Source of the DNA: Rhodospirillales bacterium 24-66-33
GTDB taxonomy: Bacteria; Pseudomonadota; Alphaproteobacteria; Reyranellales; Reyranellaceae
NCBI GenBank assembly: GCA_002281855.1
Contig: NCHQ01000011.1
Span: forward strand, 1 to 64,000
DNA length: 64,000 nucleotides
Direction of reading: 5' to 3'
Part shown: one piece after another, positions 17,405-26,360 of the stretch
How positions within the stretch are numbered: the stretch's first letter is position 1
How the letters are laid out: each line of letters begins with the position of its first letter
Program-made: the position numbers and the translations under genes
Notes under the pieces: generated by a model
Database searches by the model: none
What the model was told of the DNA's origin: nothing
The model's input: only the letters and a program-made list of their open reading frames with translations

Positions 17405-18358
17405 TCACTGGGCGCGCAGCACCAGAGCCTCGCGCAGGGCGGCGGCGCACAGCGTCGTGCCGCGCCGGGCGCCGTGCAGCAGCATCGGAGAGCTGAGGAA
17501 CCCGTGCAGCATGCCGCCGAACTCGACCAGGTCGGCCTGCGTGCCGTCCTGCTGCAGGCGCCAGGCATAGGCGCGGCCTTCGTCGCGCAGCGGATCGTAG
17601 CCGGCGGTGACGACGAGGGCCGGAGGCAGGCCGGCCAGCGAGGCGGCGCGCAGCGGCGAGACGCGCCAGTCGCCGCGGCTCGCTTTGTCGGGCGTGTAGT
17701 GGTCGAAGAACCACTCCATGGTGACGGCGTTCAGCCCGTAGCCGTCCTCGAAATGCCGGTAGGATTCGGTGCGCGCCACCGCGTCGGTCACCGGATAGGC
17801 GAGAAGCTGCATCCGGAGCTTCGGTCCGCCGTTGTCGCGCGCCCAGATCGACGCCGCGGCGGCGAGATTGCCGCCGGCGCTGTCGCCGCCGATGGCCAGG
17901 CGGGTTGGATCGATGCCGACCGACGCGCCGTGGGCGGCCACCCATTTCAGCGCCGCCACGACATCGTCGAAAGCGCCGGGAAAGCGCGCCTCGGGCGCCA
18001 GGCGATAGTCGACATGGAAGACCGCAATGCCGGCTTCCAGCGAGAGCTGGGCGCAGAGCACGTCGTGGCTGTCGAGATTGCCGAACACCCAGCCGCCGCC
18101 ATGGGCATAGACCAGCGCCGGCAGCGCGGCGTCGACAGCGGCCGAGGCGGGGCGATAGAGGCGGACGGGCAGGTCGCCCGCCGGGCCGGGGATGGTGCGA
18201 TCGATGACCTTCACGTCGGCAGGGCGCGGGCCCTGCGCACCGGGACGCAGCGAAAGATATAGATCGCGGGCGGCTTGCGGGCTCAGCGTGTTCCAGGCCG
18301 GGCGATCTGCCGCCGCCATGAGGTCGATCAGCCGCTGGGATTCCGGATCGAGAGCCAT
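17405..18358 (-). CDS. Alpha/beta hydrolase (hormone-sensitive-lipase family esterase)
   Basis: The 317-residue enzyme has the oxyanion-hole motif YAHGGGWVFGN and the nucleophile elbow GGDSAGGNLAAA that mark family IV esterases. The C-terminal catalytic His is in GMLHGFLS. The ATG at 18358 has GGAG 8 nt upstream; the GTG at 18367 is less likely. It is transcribed with the MFS gene and is divergent from the DUF2333 gene. Confidence 0.88.
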   Translation of the reverse strand: MALDPESQRLIDLMAAADRPAWNTLSPQAARDLYLSLRPGAQGPRPADVKVIDRTIPGPAGDLPVRLYRPASAAVDAALPALVYAHGGGWVFGNLDSHDVLCAQLSLEAGIAVFHVDYRLAPEARFPGAFDDVVAALKWVAAHGASVGIDPTRLAIGGDSAGGNLAAAASIWARDNGGPKLRMQLLAYPVTDAVARTESYRHFEDGYGLNAVTMEWFFDHYTPDKASRGDWRVSPLRAASLAGLPPALVVTAGYDPLRDEGRAYAWRLQQDGTQADLVEFGGMLHGFLSSPMLLHGARRGTTLCAAALREALVLRAQ

Positions 18359-18441
18359 TCCACCCACTCCATTGAAAACATTCTGCGCACTCTAGCAGGC
18401 CGCGCCCCTGTTTCGTCACGAGGCGAATGGTAAGGTGTGCC

Positions 18442-19473
18442 ATGACATTCGAACCGGACTACAGCGCACCGTCGTCGGCCAAGCCTTCCTGGTGGCGTCG
18501 AAGCTGGGATCGCGTGCGGGGATGGCGCCCGGGCCTCTCGACGGCCGTGGCATCGTCAGGCGGTCGCAAGGTCTGGGGATGGACGTGGCGCATCCTCGTC
18601 CTGCTGCTCATCCTCTACTACCCGCTCGGTGCGCTGGTGACCGAGGATATCGACGACGATCCGCAGTTCACGGCTCACAACGTCGCGCCCGGGGAAAGCA
18701 AGGCGGTGGCCACCGCGGCCGACCTCGTCACCCGCGAGGTCGACGTCCACACCTGGACGCCGATGATGCCATTTCTCACGCCGGCGGGGCTGCTCGACAA
18801 CATGCCGAACTTCCAGCGCGGCATCATGTCGGCGCTGGGCCGGTTCAGCACCGAGCTGATGGACCAGCTCGGCCGCACGCGCGGTTCGAGCCAGACCGAC
18901 CGCGACCTCGAGCAGGCGCGCGGCTTTCTGAACGAACAGCCCAATATCTGGCTGTGGCAGCCCAGCGTGTCGCTGCTGCCGTCCACGACCTCGGCCCAGA
19001 AGTACCGCGCCGGCCGCGACAGGCTGATCGCCTACAACAAGCGCCTGGGTTCCGGGCAGGCGGTGTTCGAGCGGCGGGCCGACAATCTGCAGGCGCTGCT
19101 CGACCGCATCGCCAGCGATCTCGGCTCGGATTCGGCGGCCATCGACCAGCATGTCATCGAGAAGGCCGGGGACCTGTTCGACGCGAGGTGCGACGACATC
19201 TTCTACTTCAACAAGGGCCGCCTTTACGTCTACTACCTGCTGCTGCGCGATCTCGGCGTGGACTTCCAGAACGTCATCCGTGACCGCGAGCTCACCACCG
19301 CCTGGAACGGCACGGTCGATACCTTCCGCATCGCCGCCCAGCTCGACCCGTGGGTCGTCTGGAACGGCTATCCCGATGCGCTGCTGATCCCCAATCACCT
19401 GCTCGCGCAGGGCTTCTATCTGCTGCGCGCGCGCACGCAGCTGCGCGAGATCACCAACATCCTGCTGAAGTAG
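18442..19473 (+). CDS. DUF2333 family membrane-anchored protein
   Basis: The 343-residue protein has one N-terminal transmembrane segment (WRILVLLLILYYPLGALV, about 50-67) after a basic cytoplasmic region, and a large hydrophilic domain matching DUF2333 (AWNGTVDTFRIAAQLDPW, NHLLAQGFYLLRARTQLREI). Function is not known. The ATG at 18442 follows AAGG. It precedes the TauE gene by 6 bp and is likely cotranscribed with it. Confidence 0.75.
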   Translation: MTFEPDYSAPSSAKPSWWRRSWDRVRGWRPGLSTAVASSGGRKVWGWTWRILVLLLILYYPLGALVTEDIDDDPQFTAHNVAPGESKAVATAADLVTREVDVHTWTPMMPFLTPAGLLDNMPNFQRGIMSALGRFSTELMDQLGRTRGSSQTDRDLEQARGFLNEQPNIWLWQPSVSLLPSTTSAQKYRAGRDRLIAYNKRLGSGQAVFERRADNLQALLDRIASDLGSDSAAIDQHVIEKAGDLFDARCDDIFYFNKGRLYVYYLLLRDLGVDFQNVIRDRELTTAWNGTVDTFRIAAQLDPWVVWNGYPDALLIPNHLLAQGFYLLRARTQLREITNILLK

Positions 19474-19479
19474 CCTCGC

Positions 19480-20406
19480 GTGGAGATCTACCTCCCCATC
19501 GCCGAGCTTTCGATGAACGTGTTCCTGCTGCTGGGCCTCGGCGCCGCGGCGGGCCTTCTGTCGGGCATGTTCGGTGTCGGGGGCGGATTTCTCGCCACGC
19601 CGCTGCTGATCTTCGTCGGCATCCCGCCGGCGGTCGCCGTCGCCAGCCAGGCCAACCAGGTGGTGTCCAACTCGATCTCCTCGCTGCAGGTCCAGTGGCG
19701 GCGCGGCAATGTCGATTTCCGCATGGGTCTGGTGCTGCTGGCGGGCGGCATGCTCGGCTCGTCGGCCGGAGTCTGGCTGTTCACCTACCTGAAGCGCATC
19801 GGCCAGATCGACTTCGTGATCGCGGTGCTCTACGTCGTGATGCTGTCGGCCATCGGCCTGCTCATGCTGGCGGAGAGCCTGAGCACGTACTTCAAGCGCA
19901 AGCGCAATCCCGACGGGCCGCGCGGCAAGCTGCACAGCCACTATCTGGTGCACCGGCTGCCGCTGAAGCTGCGCTTCTACAAGTCCAAGCTCTACATCAG
20001 CGCCCTGCTGCCGCTCGGGCTGGGTTTCATCATCGGGGTGCTGTCGGCGATCCTCGGCGTGGGTGGCGGCTTCGTGCTCGTACCGGCCATGATCTATCTG
20101 CTGGGTATGCCGACGGCGGTGGTGATCGGCACGTCGAACTTCCAGATCCTGTTCGTCGCGGCCAACGTCACCTTCCTGCAGGCCGCGACCAACGGCACCG
20201 TCGACGTCGTCCTGGCGCTGCTGCTGATCCTGGGCGGCGTCGTGGGCGCCCCGATCGGCGCCCGGATCGCCGCCAAGCTGCCCGGTCTTGCGCTGCGGGC
20301 GCTGATGTCGGTGCTGATCCTGGCGGTGGCGGGCGAGCTCCTGACCGAGCTGCTGCGGACGCCGACCTCCCTCTATTCACTCGGCGCCCGCGAGGTACTG
20401 CCATGA
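19480..20406 (+). CDS. TauE/SafE family sulfite/anion exporter
   Basis: The 308-residue membrane protein has about eight hydrophobic helices and the two repeated family motifs SGMFGVGGGFLATPLL and SAILGVGGGFVLVPAM. TauE/SafE proteins are thought to export sulfite, sulfoacetate or related sulfur compounds. It starts at GTG and overlaps the next gene (ATGA). The pairing with a TIGR02186-type protein is a known arrangement. Confidence 0.88.
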   Translation: MEIYLPIAELSMNVFLLLGLGAAAGLLSGMFGVGGGFLATPLLIFVGIPPAVAVASQANQVVSNSISSLQVQWRRGNVDFRMGLVLLAGGMLGSSAGVWLFTYLKRIGQIDFVIAVLYVVMLSAIGLLMLAESLSTYFKRKRNPDGPRGKLHSHYLVHRLPLKLRFYKSKLYISALLPLGLGFIIGVLSAILGVGGGFVLVPAMIYLLGMPTAVVIGTSNFQILFVAANVTFLQAATNGTVDVVLALLLILGGVVGAPIGARIAAKLPGLALRALMSVLILAVAGELLTELLRTPTSLYSLGAREVLP

Positions 20407-21248
20407 AGTGGCTCGGCCTGCTCGCCAGTCTCGCGCTTCTCGCCGGCGCGACCGACGCGCTGGCGCAGGGGCCGCGTCTGGAGCCGGCCCCGGGCGGCTT
20501 GGGGACTCCGGGGATCGGCGGTGCCCCCGACGCGACCGTCCCGCCCTCGGTCCCGACCGAGCCCACGACCCCCGATCTGATCGTCGATCTTTCGCTCGCC
20601 CGCGTGTCGATCACCTCCGCATTCCAGGGCGAGAGCATCCTGCTGTTCGGCATGTTCGACCCGCCCGGCGAGATCGTTGTCGTCGTGGCCGGTCCGCCGG
20701 CCCGCGAGACGGTGATGCGCAAGCAGCGCTTCATGGGGATCTGGCTGAATACCGGACGACAGGCCTTCGACGATGTGCCGGCCTACTACGCCATCGCCGC
20801 CAGCCAGCCCCTGCAGCGCCTGCTGGCGCGCGGGGCGGGCGGCGAGATCCTGTCGCTCGAGGACCGGCTCGCCAGCCTGAAGCCGGCGACGCCGCGCGAT
20901 GCCGCGGAGCTGGCGCGTTTCCGCGCCGGCCTCGTCGAGGTGAAGCGGCGGGAGGGCCTCTATCCTGCGGCCATCGGCCAGGTGACCGTCCAGGCGGGCC
21001 GCCTGTTCCGCGTCGACCTGCCCTTTCCGTCACGGCTGCCGGAAGGCGTCTACGACATCCGGGTCTATCTCCTGCGCGAGGGGAAGATCGTTGCAGCCAT
21101 CTCGCGGCCGCTGCCGGTCGGCAAGGTCGGCTTCAGCGCCCAGCTTGCGGGCTGGTCGGCGCATGAGGGTGCCCTTTATGGGTTGGGAGCCATCCTGATG
21201 GCGCTGCTGGTCGGGTATCTCGGCGGCGCGGTCATGCGGCGTCTGTAG
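20403..21248 (+). CDS. TIGR02186-type transmembrane protein
   Basis: The 281-residue protein has a signal peptide (LLASLALLAGATDALAQ), a Pro-rich linker, a central extracytoplasmic region and one C-terminal membrane helix (LYGLGAILMALLVGYLGGAV). It matches a conserved family of unknown function encoded next to TauE-type exporters. Overlapping start and stop with the TauE gene suggest they work together. Confidence 0.75.
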   Translation: MKWLGLLASLALLAGATDALAQGPRLEPAPGGLGTPGIGGAPDATVPPSVPTEPTTPDLIVDLSLARVSITSAFQGESILLFGMFDPPGEIVVVVAGPPARETVMRKQRFMGIWLNTGRQAFDDVPAYYAIAASQPLQRLLARGAGGEILSLEDRLASLKPATPRDAAELARFRAGLVEVKRREGLYPAAIGQVTVQAGRLFRVDLPFPSRLPEGVYDIRVYLLREGKIVAAISRPLPVGKVGFSAQLAGWSAHEGALYGLGAILMALLVGYLGGAVMRRL

Positions 21249-21265
21249 AACAGGGGGGAAGGAAC

Positions 21266-21748
21266 ATGAGCGAGCAGCCCAGGCCCGGCGAGCGCGTCTT
21301 CCTCGTCGTGGTCGACGAGAGTCCGGAGATGCGCAACGCCCTGCACTATGCCTGCCGCCGCGCCAAGCGCACCGGCGGCCGGGTTGCCATGCTCTACGTC
21401 ATGGACCCGCCGGAAGGACAGCAGTGGGGCTCTGTGGTCGAGCTGATGCGCGAGGAAGCGCGCCAGCAGGCCGAGACCGTCGTCGCCCAGCACGCCGACG
21501 TGGCGGTTTCGATGACCGGCCAGCCGCCGTCGATCTACATCCGCGAAGGCAAGAGCCGCGACGAACTCGCGAAGCTCCTTGCCGAGGATCGTTCGATCTC
21601 CGTCCTCGTCCTCGGCAGCGCTTCGGGCAGCGACGGGCCGGGTCCCTTGGTGACCGCCTTCACCGGCAAGGCGGGTGGGCAGCTTCGCATCCCGTTGACC
21701 ATCGTTCCGGGCGCGCTCACCGAGGCCGAGATCGACGCCATTTCATGA
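21266..21748 (+). CDS. Universal stress protein family protein
   Basis: The 160-residue protein has a UspA fold with VFLVVVDESPEMRNALHYA at the start and LVLGSASGSDGPGPLVTAF near the end, in the position of the nucleotide-binding G-2X-G-9X-G(S/T) motif. A strong GGGGGGAAGGA precedes the ATG. It is the last gene of the DUF2333-TauE-TIGR02186 run, 17 bp after the previous gene. Confidence 0.85.
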   Translation: MSEQPRPGERVFLVVVDESPEMRNALHYACRRAKRTGGRVAMLYVMDPPEGQQWGSVVELMREEARQQAETVVAQHADVAVSMTGQPPSIYIREGKSRDELAKLLAEDRSISVLVLGSASGSDGPGPLVTAFTGKAGGQLRIPLTIVPGALTEAEIDAIS

Positions 21749-22037
21749 TGCGCGCGAAAGTATGGCGGGCCTTATGCGGCGATATGCGCGCATAATCTTC
21801 TTTGCGTACAATTGAAGCAATTGGGTTGCGCCGGCTATTTCGCAGTTTAAACCGCTGCTAAATATAAATAATCAGTTAATGTTCCATAATATTTATACAG
21901 TGACGCTCAAGAATCATCTTGATCGACTTGCAACCGGTTCCTACGTCCAAAGCCATCGAGTGGGGATGGAGACGTCCTGATCCCCAGCCTGAGCGATGCC
22001 GAGGGGTCCCCCCGAAGCGTTCGAACCGGAGGTAGGT
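21749..22037. other. AT-rich intergenic region before the Nfu gene
   Basis: The 289-bp gap contains a stretch (about 21790-21930) much richer in A and T than its surroundings, with two CAATTG hexamers in close succession. It probably holds the promoter of the Nfu gene, but I could not identify clear -35/-10 boxes, and I see no gene. Confidence 0.5.
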
Positions 22038-22586
22038 TTGTTTATCCAGACCGAGCAGACGCCCAATCCGTCGACCCTGAAGTTTCTCCCTGGCCGGGTG
22101 GTCATGGAGAAGGGGACGGCAGATTTCGCCAACGTCGAGGCCGCCACGCCGTCACCGCTGGCCAAGAGGCTGTTCGCGGTGGAAGGCGTCGAGCGCGTGT
22201 TCTTCGGCTCCGACTTCGTGACCGTCACCAAGATGGCCGACCGGGATTGGCAGATCATGAAGCCGTCGATCCTCGGCGGCATCATGGAGCATTTCACGTC
22301 AGGCGATCCCGTGATCGCCGACAGCGACGCCGCCGCGGCGGTCGCGGTGGACGACGATGAGGTCGTCGCCCAGATCAAGGAACTACTCGACACCCGCGTC
22401 CGGCCCGCAGTGGCCCAGGACGGCGGCGATATAGTGTTTCACGATTTTCGCGATGGCATCGTCTACCTGCACATGCAGGGCTCCTGCTCGGGCTGCCCGA
22501 GCTCGACGGCCACGCTGAAAATGGGAATCGAGAACCTTCTGAAGCACTACGTGCCGGAAGTCGTGGAAGTCCAGGCGGCCCAGTAG
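22038..22586 (+). CDS. NifU-like/NfuA iron-sulfur scaffold protein
   Basis: The 182-residue protein begins with the typical Nfu N-terminal domain (IQTEQTPNPSTLKFLPG) and ends with a NifU C-terminal domain carrying the cluster-binding CSGC motif in GSCSGCPSS. It would carry and deliver Fe-S clusters. The start is a TTG at 22038, supported by GGAGG 5 nt upstream and by the family start; upstream frame is open but unsupported. Confidence 0.9.
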   Translation: MFIQTEQTPNPSTLKFLPGRVVMEKGTADFANVEAATPSPLAKRLFAVEGVERVFFGSDFVTVTKMADRDWQIMKPSILGGIMEHFTSGDPVIADSDAAAAVAVDDDEVVAQIKELLDTRVRPAVAQDGGDIVFHDFRDGIVYLHMQGSCSGCPSSTATLKMGIENLLKHYVPEVVEVQAAQ

Positions 22587-22624
22587 GGCCGATTTCGCTC
22601 AAGCGTACGCGTTGAGATGGCGCA

Positions 22625-22644
22625 CGCGGCCCTGTCGGGCCGCG
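22625..22644 (+). terminator. GC-rich hairpin after the Nfu gene
   Basis: CGCGGCCC and GGGCCGCG pair perfectly around a TGTC tetraloop, 39 bp after the Nfu stop codon. There is no long T-run, so termination is possible but not certain. Confidence 0.45.
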
Positions 22645-22686
22645 CGATGGGCTGTCTTTGCGACAAACGATAATCAAGAGTGTGGT

Positions 22687-23790
22687 ATGCGATTGACGTT
22701 ACGGCCCGCGATCGAGCGCGGGCGCAACTATGCTTTTCCCGCTGCGTGGGCGGCGGTTCTTGCGACGGGAGTCGGCTTCTACAAGCCGTCGCCGTCAGCC
22801 GATGTGCCCTACGTCTCCCTCGGTGTCGGGAGCGCCTATGCCCAGGAGGCCGAGCCGGAGCACCTGCAGATGGTCGACGTCGAACCAGCCGCCATCAGGT
22901 TCGTGCGTCACGAAGTGAGCGAACCCGACGACGTCGCGTATCGCTCGACGCGCGAGGGCGCAGGCAGCCACGGACGTTTCGCGGCGCCGGGCAATGCGGT
23001 TCGCCGCCAGGTCCAGGTGCGCGCCATCAGCCCGCGCACGGCCGACGAACTCGCAGGCTTCTTCCGCGACGTTTCCTACACCCTGACCGACATCCGCCAG
23101 GGCGAGGCGGTGCCGCCGGTCAAGGTCGACCGGGTGCCGGCCGACCTCGGTAGCAAGGACGGAGCCGAGCGCAAGATGCTCTTCATCACGGCGCTGCTGC
23201 CGGTGATCCTGGAGGTTAACCAGCGCGTGCTCGCCGATCGCGAGCAGCTGCTCTATCTGCGCGACAAGCTCGTCTCCACGCCGCAGATGCTGACGGCCAT
23301 CGAACGCATCTGGCTCGAGGATCTCGCCGAACGCTACGACGCGCCGGTCGAGAAGATCGACGAGCTGGTGCGTCGCGTCGACATCGTTCCGCCCTCCATG
23401 GCGATCGCGCAGGGCGGTGTGGAATCGGGCTGGGGCACCTCGTTCGCCGCGCGCAACGGCAATGCCCTGTACGGCCAGATCCAGTCGGTCGGCCGCCACA
23501 GCGTCTCGGTGCCGTGGAAGCCCGGCGCCGGCATGCCCCAGCCGTTCACCGACGTGGGCGAATCGACAGAGGCCTACATAGCCAACCTCAACACCCATCC
23601 CGCCTATGCCGGCTTCCGCAACCAGCGGGCCGCGATGCGCGAACGCGGTGAGGATCCGGACGGCTTTCGTCTGATCGGCGCGCTTCTACGGTATTCGGAG
23701 CGCGGCCAGGATTATGTGCAGTTCGTGCGCCAGATCATGCGCGAGAACGATCTGCGCGACTTCGACAAGGCCAAGCTGTCGGGCTTCTGA
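22687..23790 (+). CDS. Bax-like glucosaminidase domain protein
   Basis: The 367-residue protein has a hydrophobic N-terminal segment (export signal or anchor) and a C-terminal glucosaminidase domain like E. coli Bax, predicted to cleave peptidoglycan glycan strands. The catalytic glutamate is in AQGGVESGWGTSFAARNGN, and NLNTHPAYAGFRNQR lies in the conserved C-terminal part. The upstream frame extends to 22612, but the ATG at 22687 is the best start. It is a single-gene unit. Confidence 0.82.
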   Translation: MRLTLRPAIERGRNYAFPAAWAAVLATGVGFYKPSPSADVPYVSLGVGSAYAQEAEPEHLQMVDVEPAAIRFVRHEVSEPDDVAYRSTREGAGSHGRFAAPGNAVRRQVQVRAISPRTADELAGFFRDVSYTLTDIRQGEAVPPVKVDRVPADLGSKDGAERKMLFITALLPVILEVNQRVLADREQLLYLRDKLVSTPQMLTAIERIWLEDLAERYDAPVEKIDELVRRVDIVPPSMAIAQGGVESGWGTSFAARNGNALYGQIQSVGRHSVSVPWKPGAGMPQPFTDVGESTEAYIANLNTHPAYAGFRNQRAAMRERGEDPDGFRLIGALLRYSERGQDYVQFVRQIMRENDLRDFDKAKLSGF

Positions 23791-23803
23791 GGAAGCCCGC
23801 CGC

Positions 23804-24361
23804 CTACATCATCGGCCGGGGCAGGTCGGCATCGGCGACGAGCGGATAGCGCCGTGCGTCGAACAGCTGATAGTGCCACCATTCGTTGCGATAGAAATCC
23901 CAGCCCGCCGCCGTCATCAGGCCCATCAGCAGCAGGCGGTTGCGCTGAGCCTCGACGGAGACGTCCGTCCGCCCGTGATGCGAGAGCGGCGTGAAGGCAT
24001 CGAACGCGGTTCCCATGTCGAGTTCGTTGCCCTGGGCGTCGAGCAGGCTGAGGTCGACCGCGACCCCCCGCGAATGCGGCGAGCCGCGGCGGGGATCGGC
24101 GATGAATTCGGGATCGGGGTTCACGTTCCACAAGGCCCACTGCGCTTCCACCGGCCGCAGGGCGTCGAAAATGCGCAGCCTGAGGCCGAGCGGCCGGGCG
24201 AGTTCGATGGCCGCCGCCAGCCTGTCGGCCGCCTCGCGATGCAGCCAGCATTCGGCGTTTCGATAAACCGGCTGTCCCGTTAGATTTGCCGTCGTTGCAT
24301 AAGCCAGCGTGACGTCGACGTCGAAATCGGGCGGAACGATCGCTACAAGGTCGAGCTTCAT
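23804..24361 (-). CDS. ddpX: D-Ala-D-Ala dipeptidase (VanX/DdpX family)
   Basis: The 185-residue zinc peptidase hydrolyses D-alanyl-D-alanine. It has the motif SPHSRGVAVDLSLLD with the first Zn His and Asp, and NEWWHYQLFD with the catalytic Glu and third Zn ligand. Length fits DdpX (about 190). No van resistance genes are nearby, so cell-wall dipeptide recycling is the likely role. It converges with the Bax-like gene. Confidence 0.88.
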   Translation of the reverse strand: MKLDLVAIVPPDFDVDVTLAYATTANLTGQPVYRNAECWLHREAADRLAAAIELARPLGLRLRIFDALRPVEAQWALWNVNPDPEFIADPRRGSPHSRGVAVDLSLLDAQGNELDMGTAFDAFTPLSHHGRTDVSVEAQRNRLLLMGLMTAAGWDFYRNEWWHYQLFDARRYPLVADADLPRPMM

Positions 24362-24433
24362 GACGCCACAATGCCCAGCCGCTTCCATCGACGCCAGTAT
24401 CCTGTGTGCCAGTATCCTGCGTGAAGGAACGGC

Positions 24434-25108
24434 ATGAGCACCGTGCTGGCCTTCGACTGCGCGGTGAGCGGGCAGGGCGTCGCAATCGTCCGCGACGGCG
24501 TTGCCCTGGCGAGCCTGTTCGAGGAGGGGCGCGACCAGGCGGCGCGGCTGCTGCCGGCGATCGTGACGGCCTTGGCCGAGGCGCGCGTGGCGAAGGCGGA
24601 CCTCGATCTCGTGGCTGTCACCGTCGGGCCCGGCAGTTTCACGGGTGTGCGGGTCGGCCTGTCGGCGGCACGCGGTCTGGCCGTCGGGTTGGGGCTGCCC
24701 CTGGCGGGGATCGCCACGACGGCCGTGCTGCAGGCGCAGGCGCCCGCGAGCGACCGGCTGGTGGTTGCCGCCATCGACACCAAGCTCGGCGACTGGTTCT
24801 GCGCGATCGGCGACGATCCTGCGCCCTTCGCCACGACGGCCGAGGATCTGGCGGCACGCCTTGCCGGACAGCGCTGCCTGATCGTCGGGAAGGACGTCGA
24901 GCCGCTCGTCCGGATGCTGCAGTCCGCGGGCGTCGACGCGAGCGAGCGGGAGGGGCCGCCCGATCCGGCGGTGCTCGGCCGGCTGGCTGACGAGACCGGC
25001 GTCGAGGCATGGGCCGCGCGAAATCGTGCCGAGGGCCTGCCGCGGCCGCTCTACCTGCGCGGCGTGAACATCACCCTGCCCAACGGCACGCGCCGGACGG
25101 TGGAGTGA
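24434..25108 (+). CDS. tsaB: tRNA threonylcarbamoyladenosine biosynthesis protein TsaB
   Basis: TsaB partners TsaD in making the t6A37 modification of tRNAs. The 224-residue ASKHA-fold protein has VLAFDCAVSGQGVAIV at the start and the signature VTVGPGSFTGVRVGLSAARGL. Its stop overlaps the rimI start by one base (TGATG), the common tsaB-rimI order. Confidence 0.92.
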   Translation: MSTVLAFDCAVSGQGVAIVRDGVALASLFEEGRDQAARLLPAIVTALAEARVAKADLDLVAVTVGPGSFTGVRVGLSAARGLAVGLGLPLAGIATTAVLQAQAPASDRLVVAAIDTKLGDWFCAIGDDPAPFATTAEDLAARLAGQRCLIVGKDVEPLVRMLQSAGVDASEREGPPDPAVLGRLADETGVEAWAARNRAEGLPRPLYLRGVNITLPNGTRRTVE

Positions 25109-25578
25109 TGGGCGAGGGCTTCGTTCTCGGCCCGGTGCGCGCCCTCGACCTCGACCGGACGTCGCATCTCCATCGCGAGGCGTTCGAGCCGATGGGTGAA
25201 CGGGGCTGGTCCCGGGCTGACATTGCGGGCCTGCTCGCCTCGCCGGGGGTGGCCGGTTTCCTGCTGACGGAAGCCGGTGCAGACATCGGCATGGCGATCT
25301 GCCGGATCGTGGCGGGCGAGGCCGAGTTGCTCACCATCGCGGTGGATCCTGTGCAACGCCGCCGTGGCGCTGCCCGCCGACTGCTGGGGGCCGTCGTCGA
25401 GAGTGTCCAGGAAGAGGGTGCCCTCACGCTTTTCCTCGAAGTCGGTGCGGATAATCCGGGCGCCCTCGCGCTCTACCGGGCGATGGGCTTCGAGACGGTG
25501 GGGCGTCGCTCCGCCTACTATCCCCGCGGGGATCGCCCGGCCGCCGATGCGCTCGTCATGCGTCTTACTCTCAGCTGA
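25108..25578 (+). CDS. rimI: Ribosomal-protein-alanine N-acetyltransferase-like (RimI)
   Basis: The 156-residue GNAT enzyme has the acetyl-CoA-binding loop VQRRRGAARRLLGAVV and the RimI-like LEVGADNPGALALYRAMGFETVGRRSAYY segment (Asn and Tyr conserved). RimI acetylates the N-terminus of ribosomal protein S18. The position behind tsaB supports the assignment. It abuts the convergent tusA-like gene with no gap. Confidence 0.88.
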   Translation: MGEGFVLGPVRALDLDRTSHLHREAFEPMGERGWSRADIAGLLASPGVAGFLLTEAGADIGMAICRIVAGEAELLTIAVDPVQRRRGAARRLLGAVVESVQEEGALTLFLEVGADNPGALALYRAMGFETVGRRSAYYPRGDRPAADALVMRLTLS

Positions 25579-25812
25579 TCAAAGGCGGCGGATGGTGACG
25601 ATGTGGATATCCCCGTCCGGCTCGATGCCCAGGATCGTATGGCCTTCGTCCCTTGCGGCGCGAGGGACATTGCGCAGCGGCTCGTCTCCGCGCAGGCGAA
25701 CGGCAAGGGTTTCCCCCGGATTCATGCGTTCCAGCCTGAGCTTCGTCCGCACGAAGGTCATGGGGCAGACCTCGCCGGTAATGTCGATGTCATGGTCGGC
25801 GCGTATGGACAT
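25579..25812 (-). CDS. TusA-like sulfurtransferase
   Basis: The 77-residue protein has the TusA/SirA fold and the sulfur-carrying cysteine in ITGEVCPMTFVRTKL. TusA proteins relay persulfide sulfur, for example to tRNA thiolation or sulfur oxidation. The ATG at 25812 is preferred over the TTG at 25818. It is divergent from the Fur gene (44-bp gap), and a Sox operon lies 25 kb away, but no link between them is shown. Confidence 0.85.
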   Translation of the reverse strand: MSIRADHDIDITGEVCPMTFVRTKLRLERMNPGETLAVRLRGDEPLRNVPRAARDEGHTILGIEPDGDIHIVTIRRL

Positions 25813-25856
25813 GTCCAACTATACCGAGAACGCCAGCCGGTGTAGGGTAGCACGGC

Positions 25857-26294
25857 ATGCCTGACAGGAAATCAAAGCTCGAACTCCTATGCGCAGAGCG
25901 CGGCCTCAAAATGACCGACCAGCGACGCGTCATCGCGCGCGTCCTGTCGGATGCGTCGGATCATCCCGACGTCGAGGCCGTGCATCGTCGCGCGACGGCG
26001 ATCGATCCCAACATCTCCATCGCCACGGTCTATCGGACGGTGAGGCTTTTCGAAGAGGCGGGAATTCTCGCCAAGCACGATTTCGGCGATGGCCGGGCGC
26101 GCTACGAGGAGACGCCGGACGAGCACCACGATCACCTGATCGATATCCAGAGCGGCAAGGTCGTGGAGTTCCACAACGACGAGATCGAGGAGCTTCAGCG
26201 CAAGATCGCCGAGAAGGCCGGATACCGGCTCGTCGGTCATCGCCTCGAGCTCTATGGCGTTCCCCTGGATGGAAAATCCGACCGCCAAAAATAA
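25857..26294 (+). CDS. fur: Fur/Mur family metal-responsive regulator
   Basis: The 145-residue regulator has the Fur winged helix (SIATVYRTVRLFEEAGIL) and the metal-site segment EHHDHLIDIQSGKVVEFHNDEIE. It lacks the CxxC zinc pairs of gammaproteobacterial Fur, as is usual in alphaproteobacterial Fur/Mur proteins that respond to iron or manganese. Which metal applies here is not decidable from sequence. It precedes the ornithine-lipid genes on the same strand. Confidence 0.88.
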   Translation: MPDRKSKLELLCAERGLKMTDQRRVIARVLSDASDHPDVEAVHRRATAIDPNISIATVYRTVRLFEEAGILAKHDFGDGRARYEETPDEHHDHLIDIQSGKVVEFHNDEIEELQRKIAEKAGYRLVGHRLELYGVPLDGKSDRQK

Positions 26295-26360
26295 GTGGAC
26301 GAGCCCATCGGCAGCCCGATAATGGGCCCATGATCGGGGCGGCCCCCTTGCGGATGACAC

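Noticed and set aside
22038..22040. Upstream start at 21996 for the Nfu protein
   Set aside because: The family begins at the TTG with GGAGG; the upstream extension has no homologous residues.
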